5,535 nt of DNA from the NCBI GenBank assembly GCA_012841485.1, contig DUUU01000292.1, positions 1 to 5,535 of the forward strand, given 5' to 3'. A program made the position numbers and the translations under genes. The notes beneath the pieces are model-generated. The model did no database searches. It was not told the origin of the DNA and was given only the letters and a program-made list of their open reading frames with translations. The stretch is from Armatimonadota bacterium (GTDB taxonomy: Bacteria > Armatimonadota > JAAZEB01). Positions 1 to 5,519 of the stretch are shown in pieces. Position 1 is the stretch's first letter. Each line of letters starts with the position of its first letter.

Positions 1-573
1 CCACTGCAGCTCCTCTGGATCAACCTGGTCACCGATGGCGCGCCAACCGTCGCGCTGAGCCAGGAGCCGCCGCATGGCCGCGTTCTCGATGAGCCGCCGC
101 GCCCGACGAACGCGCCGATCATCGCGCGCGCGCTCGTCTTCCGCATCGCCTTTGTTGCCCTCTTCATGGCGGCGGGTACCATCGGCACCTTTCTCTGGAC
201 GTGGGTGCATGGTGACCTCGCGCAGGCGCGCACCGTGGCGTTCGCGACCATGTCTGTCTTCCAGCTCTTCAACATCTACAACACGCGCTCGCTCACCGAT
301 TCGGTCTTCCGTATCGGCCTCTGGAGCAACCGGTGGGTCACCTGGGGAGTCCTCTTTTCAGCAACGCTGCTCATCGCCGCGATTCACATCGGGTTTCTCC
401 AGACCGCGCTCCGAACGGTGCCCCTCACCCTGGGCCAGTGGGGCATCGTGGTGCTGGTCTCCTCCACCGTGTTGATTGCCGAGGAGATTCGAAAGTGGGT
501 AGCGCCCGGCCTCTTCGGGCTGGAGATCTCGAACTCGCGCGAGACGGCCAGGGCCCCTGTCCGGGTGCGGTGA
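1..573 (+). CDS. Cation-transporting P-type ATPase, Ca2+ type, C-terminal part (truncated by window start)
   Basis: The last 190 residues of a P2-type ATPase, read in frame from the first base. Such pumps use ATP to move cations, usually Ca2+ or Mn2+, across the cytoplasmic membrane. Residues 3-24 match transmembrane helix M6 and the loop after it: QLLWINLVTDG followed by QEPP. The ion-binding Asn8, Thr11 and Asp12 are present, equivalent to N796, T799 and D800 of the animal SERCA pump. Hydrophobic stretches at about 44-66, 76-93, 112-133 and 147-160 fit M7-M10 (Cation_ATPase_C region). In M8 the place of SERCA Glu908 is taken by Gln88 (FQLFNIYN), as in single-site pumps of the PMCA/SPCA kind. 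The phosphorylation (DKTGT) and nucleotide-binding parts lie outside the window, so the exact ion is inferred. The kinase gene starts 21 bp after the stop, which suggests co-transcription. Confidence 0.93.
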   Translation, partial: PLQLLWINLVTDGAPTVALSQEPPHGRVLDEPPRPTNAPIIARALVFRIAFVALFMAAGTIGTFLWTWVHGDLAQARTVAFATMSVFQLFNIYNTRSLTDSVFRIGLWSNRWVTWGVLFSATLLIAAIHIGFLQTALRTVPLTLGQWGIVVLVSSTVLIAEEIRKWVAPGLFGLEISNSRETARAPVRVR

Positions 574-583
574 AGGGCCATGG

Positions 584-590
584 GGAGAGG
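584..590 (+). promoter_or_regulatory. Ribosome binding site fixing the kinase start at 595
   Basis: GGAGAGG ends 4 nt before the ATG at 595. An in-frame ATG at 580 is possible, but the only purine run before it (GAAGGG, 572-577) is just 2 nt away, too close for a Shine-Dalgarno. Starting at 595 also gives the family-typical N-terminus MILTVTLNPSVD. Confidence 0.75.
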
Positions 591-594
591 TACG

Positions 595-1524
595 ATGATC
601 CTGACAGTGACGCTCAACCCCTCCGTTGACCACAGCGTGAGCGTAGCCCGTTGGAGGAAGGGCCGCACCAACCGGCCTACTGCCTTCTGGCGCGATCCGG
701 GCGGCAAGGGGGTCAATGTCTCACGTATTATCCACCGTCTCGGAGGCGACACGACGGCCTACGTCCTGGTCGGAGGCGCGCCAGGCCAGCTGGTGCGCGA
801 GGCGCTGGAGCGCGAGGGCGTTGCCCTCAACCTCGTGGAGGTGGGCGGGGATACGCGCATCAACACGATCATCACCGATCTCTCGGATGGCACGCAGACC
901 CGGCTCAACCTCCCTGGGCCGCAGGTGAGCGCCGATGAGCTGGAGACGCTCTACCAGCGCCTGGACGCGGCGCCTGATCCCGCCTTCTTCGTCGTGGGCG
1001 GCAGCCTTCCCCAGGGGGTGCTCCCCGAGGTGTACGAGACTCTGATCTCCGCGTTCAAGGCAAGAGGCGTGCGTACCATCCTCGATGCCGATGGCGACCC
1101 GCTCCGGTGCGGCGTTCGCGCGCTGCCCTACCTGATCAAACCGAACGAGTTCGAGATCGCCGAGTTGGTCGGCGAGCGCCTGCGCAACCTGGAGGAGTTC
1201 ATCGCCGCCACCGAAGAGCTGGTTGGGAAGGCGGCGGAGGTGGTCGTGGTCTCCCTCGGAGAGCAAGGAGGGGTCGCGGCTGGCGAGGGCCACACCTGGC
1301 GCGTGCGCTCGCCCCACGTCGAGCCGGTGAGCGCGGTGGGCGCTGGCGACTCCATGGTAGGCGCGCTTGCCCTGGCGCTTGCCCGTGGAGAATCGCTGGA
1401 GGATGCGCTGCGGTGGGGCACCGCCGCGGGCGCCGCGGCAGTCATGACCCCGGGAACCGAGTTGAGCCACCCCAAGGAGATCCACCGCCTGCTGCCTCAC
1501 GTGCAGGTGGAAAGGATCCGCTGA
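595..1524 (+). CDS. PfkB-family hexose-phosphate kinase, 1-phosphofructokinase subfamily
   Basis: A 309-residue ATP-dependent sugar-phosphate kinase of the ribokinase/PfkB superfamily, the usual length for FruK, PfkB and LacC. The N-terminus MILTVTLNPSVD and PGGKGVNVSR (residues 35-44) are the substrate-side motifs of the 1-phosphofructokinase subfamily. GGSLPQG (135-141), KPNEFE (182-187) and VVVSLGEQGG (217-226) follow. The C-terminal signature VGAGDSMVGA (248-257) carries the presumed catalytic base Asp252 and the anion hole. TPGTELS (285-291) recalls the end of E. coli PfkB, while the final PHVQVERI resembles LacC and FruK. The substrate therefore cannot be fixed: fructose 1-phosphate, fructose 6-phosphate or tagatose 6-phosphate are all possible. 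No PTS gene that would argue for FruK is visible. It follows the ATPase by 21 bp, probably in one operon, and converges with the PDZ-protein gene only 22 bp beyond its stop. No hairpin terminator was seen in that gap. Confidence 0.93.
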   Translation: MILTVTLNPSVDHSVSVARWRKGRTNRPTAFWRDPGGKGVNVSRIIHRLGGDTTAYVLVGGAPGQLVREALEREGVALNLVEVGGDTRINTIITDLSDGTQTRLNLPGPQVSADELETLYQRLDAAPDPAFFVVGGSLPQGVLPEVYETLISAFKARGVRTILDADGDPLRCGVRALPYLIKPNEFEIAELVGERLRNLEEFIAATEELVGKAAEVVVVSLGEQGGVAAGEGHTWRVRSPHVEPVSAVGAGDSMVGALALALARGESLEDALRWGTAAGAAAVMTPGTELSHPKEIHRLLPHVQVERIR

Positions 1525-1546
1525 GGACAGGCGAGCGTGCAGTGGC

Positions 1547-2623
1547 TCAGGGGTCGGTCGCGCCGGGCGCTTGCTGCTGTGCGTCTCTCTCAGGCGCCAC
1601 CGGAGGCGTGCTCGGGGCGGGCGCCTTGCCCTCGGATCGGGATTCCTCCAGGACGATCAGGAGGTCGTTGGGGTCCACGAGCTCCAGGACCCGGGTGCCA
1701 CCGGCAATCTCGCGCGGTTCGGCGTAGAGGCGGAGGTTGCGGCGGAGCGCCTCGCGATAGTAACCGTCCAGATCACGCACCTGCAGGCGAATGGCGAGGG
1801 GGCCCAGTTGCTCGGGGAAGGGCGAGGCCGAAAGCTCCACCGCCAGATCGCGCTTCTTCCCTTCTCGCCACAGTGTGACCAATGCCTTCTTGCCGGCGGG
1901 GAAGCTGCGAACGGTGGCAGTCAGCTCCTCGGGCGAGGCAACCTCTTTTCCCTCGATGGCAAGGAGGATGTCGCCCTTCAGGATGCCCGCGATCCCGGCG
2001 GGGCCCTGGGGCACCAGGTCATCCACCACGACGCCCTTCGCCTTCTTCAGGCCGGCGGCCTCCGCGGTCACCTCGCTCAGGGGCGTTGGGTAGATCCCCA
2101 GCCACGGCGGGCGTTTCGGCCGGATCACCTTGCCGGCCTGCTCCCTCAAGGTGATGCGCACCGGGCCCGAAACGAGCATGCACCGGCGTTCCCCCACGCC
2201 TCCGGACGCATCCTCCTCGCGGAAGCCAAGGAGCTCGATATAGTAGCGCACGCTCTCCTCGTAGTCGCGCGCCAGGATCTCAAGCGGGCCGAGGCCGGTG
2301 AGGGCCAGCGGCGGGCCCGGTTGGTACTCCGGCTTCGGCTCGGGGGCCGGCGCGGCCGGCGCGGCCTCTCCATCCGCGGGCTTTTGCTCTTCTCCGACAG
2401 GCGGCTCCTCTGTGGCAACCGGTGGCGTCTCGGCATTGGCAGGCGGGGCATCCTGAGCTGCCGCGGGCGGCTGCGCCGGATCTGCCTGTTCAGCGCGCGC
2501 CATGCCGCCCCAGGCAAGGAGCAGCAGCGCGCACAGTAGGGGGATTCCGATGGTCCCGCGGGACCGAATGCGCAAGTGGATGGGCAGAGATCCTCGATGA
2601 GACGGGCCGCAAGACCGTTCCAT
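1547..2623 (-). CDS. Exported PDZ-domain protein with split glyoxalase/VOC-like modules
   Basis: A 358-residue protein, probably secreted or periplasmic. Residues 12-24 are basic, 25-40 hydrophobic (IGIPLLCALLLLAWGG), and a signal peptidase I site follows MARA-E at 44/45; there is no lipobox. A Pro/Ala/Glu-rich linker covers about 45-106. Residues 108-161 look like the first half-module of a VOC (glyoxalase) fold, with the ARDYEESVRYYIELLGF signature. Residues 172-268 form a PDZ domain: WLGIYP, GVVVDDLVPQGPAGIAGILKGDILLAIEGKEV in two steps, then ALVTLWREGKK. Residues 272-328 look like the second VOC half-module, with VRDLDGYYREALRRN and ending in DPNDLLIVLEE. The Glu that binds metal in typical VOC enzymes (DPxGNxxEL) appears to be Val, so catalysis is doubtful and a binding or scaffold role more likely. 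In-frame starts at 2707 (ATG), 2692 (GTG) and 2674 (TTG) are possible; 2623 was chosen for its GGAG six bases upstream, its more plausible signal peptide, and the non-GC-rich codon use before it. Confidence 0.85.
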   Translation of the reverse strand: MERSCGPSHRGSLPIHLRIRSRGTIGIPLLCALLLLAWGGMARAEQADPAQPPAAAQDAPPANAETPPVATEEPPVGEEQKPADGEAAPAAPAPEPKPEYQPGPPLALTGLGPLEILARDYEESVRYYIELLGFREEDASGGVGERRCMLVSGPVRITLREQAGKVIRPKRPPWLGIYPTPLSEVTAEAAGLKKAKGVVVDDLVPQGPAGIAGILKGDILLAIEGKEVASPEELTATVRSFPAGKKALVTLWREGKKRDLAVELSASPFPEQLGPLAIRLQVRDLDGYYREALRRNLRLYAEPREIAGGTRVLELVDPNDLLIVLEESRSEGKAPAPSTPPVAPERDAQQQAPGATDP

Positions 2624-2766
2624 GGCGCGCTCCGCTCTCTGCCTGTTCCCTCGACTCATTCGCTGAGGAGACAAACCAGTCCTCCGATTCACCTTGCGCT
2701 CCTTCATGTTGCCCGCGGCGGTTCTCCCTCTTCACCCCGCCGCGCCCGGCGTGGCGTCTCATCCGG

Positions 2767-3738
2767 CTAGGGGGAGGGCGTCAGGATGCGCAGCGCCATC
2801 TCACGATCCGACCACCGATCCGCCGGAAGGGCGTTCAGCGCCTCGACGAGGGCCTGGAGCAGGCGGAGCTGCTCTTCGGGCGCGCGCGCGTTGCGTCGCT
2901 CCGGCGAGAGCACCAGCGGCTCGCGAGTGAGGAAGATCAGCACCCGGCTCTCCTCGGCGCCCCACGGCTGGATCGACTGGATCGGCAATGCCCGTCCACC
3001 CACGACGTACTCTCTCTTCGCTCTGGCGGCGCCGTCCTCCTGGTCGGGCGCCGGGCAGATCAGGCGCACGTCATTGCCCGCGCGCACATGAAGCGCCGTC
3101 ACATGGCAGGCCTCCTCGGGGGTGATGATGATGGAGACCCGCTCGCCATTCAGATAGGCCTCTTTTCTTGGCTCCAGGCGAATGGACGCGACTACGGCGT
3201 GTGGCGATCCACGAAGCGCATCGAGCTGGCGCAGCGTGTACTGACGCAGCAACTCCTGGGCGATCCTCGCCGTCAACGCCCTCACGGGTGACCGCTGCCT
3301 GCCAGACGCCTCCTCTGGATCGGTGTCATGGCGCTGGCTCGTCAGGGCGCGCCAACTTGCTGCCTCCTCCGACCACGTGGCCACGGCGCTGCCATCACGG
3401 CCAAGGAGGCGCGCGCTTAGGCGAGAGCGCCCATTCGCCAGGGTGAGGTAGTCGCCACGCACGATGAACTCGGCATTCCGCGAGAGGAAGCCTGGCTTCG
3501 GGCGCGGGAGGATCTGAATGTAGGGGAGTGCGCGCAGATCCTCCTCCACCAGGCGGGCCAGGTGGTCGCGCAGCTCCAGCCTTTTCAGGGACGGCTCCTC
3601 ATTCAGGTTGTCGAAGGCGCGGACAACGACGCGGATTGGCGGTGGGGCCGGGGGCGTGGTGGCGGCGGCTGCCGCCGAGAACCGCATGATGCCCAGGGCG
3701 GTCACTACGAAGAAGAGAGAGAAGGGGTTGGTCCTCAA
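2767..3738 (-). CDS. Exported protein with TolB-N/FlgO-like and DUF4384-like domains
   Basis: A 323-residue protein with a Sec-type signal peptide: MRTNPFSLFFVVTALGIM, then an Ala-rich cleavage region near residue 26 before TTPPAPPP. Residues 35-125 resemble the N-terminal domain of TolB, FlgO and CsgG-like envelope proteins: a beta strand (VVVRAFDNLN), a helix (LEEDL-type, VEEDLRALP), a strand (IQILPRP) and the typical FIVRGDYLTL. Residues 191-275 resemble DUF4384, with YLNGERVSIIITPEEACHV, a DVRLICP strand pair and a VLIFLTREP strand. The C-terminus is helical and has no recognised domain. Translation starts at TTG, supported by a good RBS and by the complete signal peptide; the next Met (residue 18) would cut that signal. 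No biochemical activity is known; DUF4384 proteins tend to be envelope or stress-signalling proteins. The PDZ gene lies 143 bp downstream on the same strand with no visible terminator between, so the two may form an operon. Confidence 0.82.
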   Translation of the reverse strand: MRTNPFSLFFVVTALGIMRFSAAAAATTPPAPPPIRVVVRAFDNLNEEPSLKRLELRDHLARLVEEDLRALPYIQILPRPKPGFLSRNAEFIVRGDYLTLANGRSRLSARLLGRDGSAVATWSEEAASWRALTSQRHDTDPEEASGRQRSPVRALTARIAQELLRQYTLRQLDALRGSPHAVVASIRLEPRKEAYLNGERVSIIITPEEACHVTALHVRAGNDVRLICPAPDQEDGAARAKREYVVGGRALPIQSIQPWGAEESRVLIFLTREPLVLSPERRNARAPEEQLRLLQALVEALNALPADRWSDREMALRILTPSP

Positions 3739-3745
3739 ATTCGTA

Positions 3746-3749
3746 CCTC
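3746..3749 (-). promoter_or_regulatory. Ribosome binding site supporting a TTG start
   Basis: On the minus strand GAGG lies 7 nt before the TTG at 3738-3736 (GAGGTACGAATTTG). No ATG or GTG with comparable spacing exists in frame, so this site decides the start of the DUF4384 protein gene. No convincing -10/-35 pair was found upstream between here and the terminator at 3902. Confidence 0.6.
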
Positions 3750-3901
3750 GTGTTTTCGTATCGGGTGTCGCACTGCCGGCCTTCGGGATGCCAGCAGGCG
3801 AGCGAGAGGCGGTCGGTCCGCGGGATCCCGTCGAGATGCCTGGCTCGCGGGCGCGGTTCCACAGAGCGTCCGGCTACTTGACGAGCGGGTGGATCGAACT
3901 C

Positions 3902-3934
3902 AAAAAAGGGGCGGGAACCAAGGGGTTCCCGCCC
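3902..3934 (-). terminator. Rho-independent terminator of the repeat-protein gene
   Basis: A perfect 11-bp stem pairs 3909-3919 (GGGCGGGAACC) with 3924-3934 (GGTTCCCGCCC) around a 4-nt loop. On the minus strand it is followed by one C and then six T (3907-3902). The stem begins 25 nt after the stop codon at 3960. On the plus strand it is followed by A residues, so it acts only for leftward transcription. It separates the repeat-protein gene from the DUF4384 gene downstream. Confidence 0.93.
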
Positions 3935-3959
3935 AAAAACAGAGATGATGCCATCGTTA

Positions 3960-4577
3960 TCAGCGGCAGGACGCGCTGGTCTCACGACTGCGGGGCCGCT
4001 TCCGAATGCGGTCGGCATCCAGGCCGGCGGCCTCCAGGGTGCTGTCCCAGTTGTCGAAGCGCCGCCGCGCCGCGTGAAAGAGCGGGGGCGTGTGCTCCTG
4101 GACATCGCGCGAGTTGAGCGGCTCTCCTGCCTCAGCCAGCTCACGCACCTCGTCGATCACCAGCGACTCGTCCCATTCGCGGTATCGCCGGATCTCATCG
4201 TAGTTCAGGCCGGCAGCCTCCAGTGCGGCTCGCCACGACCCGAAGCGGTTGGCGCGCACGGCCGCGGCCGCGAGTGCCGGATCCACCTTGGTGCTGACGT
4301 TGCGCCAGCTCAGATCGACTTCCTGTCGGTGCAGTTCCTGGATGCGCTCAATAATCTTCGCCTTGGTCCACGCCTTATACTTGCGGATCTTGCTGTAGTC
4401 GAGCCCGGCAAATTCCACGGCGTCTTTCCAAGAGCCGAAATAGCGGCACGCCGCGCGCAAGAGCGCCAGATGGTTCTTCTCAACTGAAGTGTAGTTTAGT
4501 TCCTCCCCGTCGAGATAGAGACCGCGAATCTCCATCGCGATCTCGTCCTTACTCCAACGGAACAGATTCCTTATCAT
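3960..4577 (-). CDS. Protein of three tandem homing-endonuclease-associated-like repeats
   Basis: A 205-residue soluble protein built almost entirely of three tandem repeats of about 60 residues, starting at Trp8, Trp70 and Trp135. Each runs: a Trp-led helix (WSKDEIAMEI, WTKAKIIERI, WDESLVIDEV), a polar segment with L-[NS] near its middle, a helix with an Ala/Arg-rich stretch, FGSW or FDNW (47-50, 112-115, 174-177), and AGLDY-x-x-IRKY or close variants (57-67, 122-132, 184-194). This pattern matches, from memory, the Pfam 'homing endonuclease associated repeat' (HNH_repeat), small helical units thought to bind DNA. No HNH, LAGLIDADG or other nuclease motif is present. The tail (RIRKRPRSRE) is basic. 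A role in binding DNA, perhaps as a regulator, is inferred only. The ATG at 4577 follows GGGAGGT with 4 nt between; the in-frame extension to 4691 would run across the promoter and is rejected. Codons in the first repeat are less GC-rich than in its neighbours. Confidence 0.88.
   Translation of the reverse strand: MIRNLFRWSKDEIAMEIRGLYLDGEELNYTSVEKNHLALLRAACRYFGSWKDAVEFAGLDYSKIRKYKAWTKAKIIERIQELHRQEVDLSWRNVSTKVDPALAAAAVRANRFGSWRAALEAAGLNYDEIRRYREWDESLVIDEVRELAEAGEPLNSRDVQEHTPPLFHAARRRFDNWDSTLEAAGLDADRIRKRPRSRETSASCR
3996..4556 (-). repeat. Three protein-level tandem repeats (about 62-65 codons each)
   Basis: The units lie at 4556-4377, 4370-4182 and 4175-3996. Repeats 1 and 2 share FGSW, AGL-[DN]-Y and IR-[KR]-Y. 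Repeat 3 is more diverged (FDNW, GLDA, IRKR). The similarity is clear in protein but weak in DNA, so the duplications are old. Confidence 0.85.
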
Positions 4578-4616
4578 CGTACCTCCCTCACCGCAATTGT
4601 GGAATCGTCCTCTATG

Positions 4617-4645
4617 ATTATAGCATGGCAGTGCCCCCGTGTAAA
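4617..4645 (-). promoter_or_regulatory. Sigma-70 promoter of the repeat-protein gene
   Basis: Read on the minus strand: -35 TTTACA (4645-4640), a 17-bp spacer, and -10 TATAAT (4622-4617), with TG one base upstream of the -10 (extended -10). This is 5/6 and 6/6 match to consensus at the ideal spacing. Transcription should start near 4610, giving a leader of about 33 nt that includes the RBS GGGAGGT (4587-4581). Confidence 0.85.
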
Positions 4646-4671
4646 CGCGAACAACCGCCTGCAGGGGCGCC

Positions 4672-4689
4672 GTCCTATCTCCATAGGAC
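4672..4689. repeat. Inverted repeat in the divergent intergenic region (possible operator)
   Basis: GTCCTAT and ATAGGAC form a perfect 7-bp inverted repeat around a 4-bp centre. It lies 26 bp upstream of the -35 box of the leftward promoter and about 140 bp before the HAD gene start, a place where a regulator could act on either gene. It has no T-tract, so it is not a terminator. Its function is not shown by sequence. Confidence 0.45.
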
Positions 4690-4806
4690 AACGCGGAGGG
4701 GGGCAGAGTTCCCTTCCCAGGCGCCGGGGGAGGTGGGTTCCCACGCGATATGGGCAGGAGTGCTCTCTCGAAGTGGCGAACATGCTTTTGAAGCCGCGAC
4801 TATCTG

Positions 4807-4820
4807 TCCCTCGAGGGAGG
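4807..4820 (+). promoter_or_regulatory. RBS of the HAD gene overlapping a 12-bp palindrome
   Basis: GAGGGAGG (4813-4820) lies 5 nt before the GTG at 4826 and fixes the HAD start. The ATG at 4824 is out of frame. The perfect palindrome TCCCTCGAGGGA (4807-4818) covers most of this site; in RNA it could form a short hairpin that partly hides the RBS, or it could be a protein-binding site. Confidence 0.6.
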
Positions 4821-4825
4821 CGCAT

Positions 4826-5509
4826 GTGCTCAGAGCTTTCATCTTCGATTTTGACGGCGTGATCGTGAACAGCGAGCCGGTTCACTTCAGCGCGTTCCAG
4901 CGGGTGCTGGCCGAGGAAGGGATCCACATGACGTGGGAGCAGTACCAGGCCTCGTACCTCGCGATGAACGACCGCGATTGCTTTGCGGTCGCGCTGGCGC
5001 GCGCGGGCCAGGATGCCGGAGAAGACCGGCTGCACGCGCTCGTCGAACGCAAGTCCGATTACTACGAAGCGATTCGTGACCAGGTGCAGCCCGTGCCCGG
5101 CGTGCAGCGCTTCATCCGTCGCGCCGCGGAGCGGGCACCCGTGGCGCTTGGCTCGGGCGGTCTGCGCCGCGATATCGAGCCCATACTCGCGCGCCTTGGG
5201 CTGCGCGAAGCCTTCTCCGCCGTCGTCACCGCCGAGGATTACCAGCTGGGCAAGCCGGATCCCCAGTGCTTCCGGGTGGCTCTCGCACAGCTAAACGACG
5301 CGCGGGGAACCAGCATCGCCCCGGAGGAGTGCCTGGTGATTGAGGACTCGTTGCATGGGATCACGGCCGCGCGTGGGGCCGGCATGCGCTGTCTGGCGAT
5401 TGCCACCTATTACCCGCCGGCACGGCTCGCGGGGGCAGATCGGGTGGTGCGGACGCTGGAGGAGGTCGATCCGGGCGATTTAGCGCCGCTCTTCGCGGAA
5501 GGCCGGTAA
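4826..5509 (+). CDS. HAD-superfamily hydrolase, subfamily IA (phosphatase or phosphomutase)
   Basis: A 227-residue HAD enzyme, close to the usual length for the beta-phosphoglucomutase and phosphoglycolate phosphatase group, which removes or moves phosphate groups on small molecules in the cytoplasm. All four catalytic motifs are present: motif I FDFDGVIVNSEP with nucleophile Asp8 and acid/base Asp10; motif II ALGSGG with Ser110; motif III Lys143 in LGKPDPQCF; and motif IV IEDSLHG with the Mg2+-binding Glu173-Asp174. Residues 15-80 form the helical cap inserted after motif I, which determines the substrate. The cap gives no clear identification, so the substrate stays open (phosphoglycolate, sugar phosphate and others). 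Translation starts at GTG; a longer reading from 4625 is possible but lacks an RBS and its extra N-terminus does not look like protein of this family. It is divergent from the repeat-protein gene across 248 bp; no convincing promoter of its own was found. Confidence 0.92.
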   Translation: MLRAFIFDFDGVIVNSEPVHFSAFQRVLAEEGIHMTWEQYQASYLAMNDRDCFAVALARAGQDAGEDRLHALVERKSDYYEAIRDQVQPVPGVQRFIRRAAERAPVALGSGGLRRDIEPILARLGLREAFSAVVTAEDYQLGKPDPQCFRVALAQLNDARGTSIAPEECLVIEDSLHGITAARGAGMRCLAIATYYPPARLAGADRVVRTLEEVDPGDLAPLFAEGR

Positions 5510-5519
5510 GAGGATCACC

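Noticed and set aside
1521..1550. CTGAG...CTCAG inverted repeat between the converging genes as a bidirectional terminator
   Set aside because: The arms are only 5 bp with a 20-bp loop and there is no T-tract on either strand.
2347..2364. Tandem 9-bp repeat CCGGCGCGG x2
   Set aside because: It simply encodes part of the Ala/Pro-rich linker of the PDZ protein; low-complexity coding sequence explains it.
1571..2539. Long plus-strand open frame (322 codons) opposite the PDZ protein gene
   Set aside because: It has no RBS or recognisable domain and is rich in Arg, Gly and Leu as expected for the antisense of a GC-rich gene. The minus-strand frame carries a signal peptide and a PDZ domain.
2422..3291. 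Plus-strand open frame (289 codons) spanning parts of both exported-protein genes
   Set aside because: It crosses two well-supported minus-strand genes and their gap, and the translation shows no domain or plausible start signal.
3599..4144. Minus-strand open frame of 181 codons between the DUF4384 and repeat-protein genes
   Set aside because: It overlaps both genes in another frame and reads through the strong terminator. The composition looks non-coding.
4597..4624. Possible rightward promoter TTGTGG, 16 bp, TATAGC for the HAD gene
   Set aside because: The match to consensus is weak, it overlies the much stronger leftward promoter, and it is some 200 bp from the HAD start.
4625..4825. N-terminal extension of the HAD protein from the ATG at 4625
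   Set aside because: The RBS at 4813-4820 and GTG at 4826 place motif I at the very N-terminus, as is normal for the family. The extension has no RBS and an atypical sequence.
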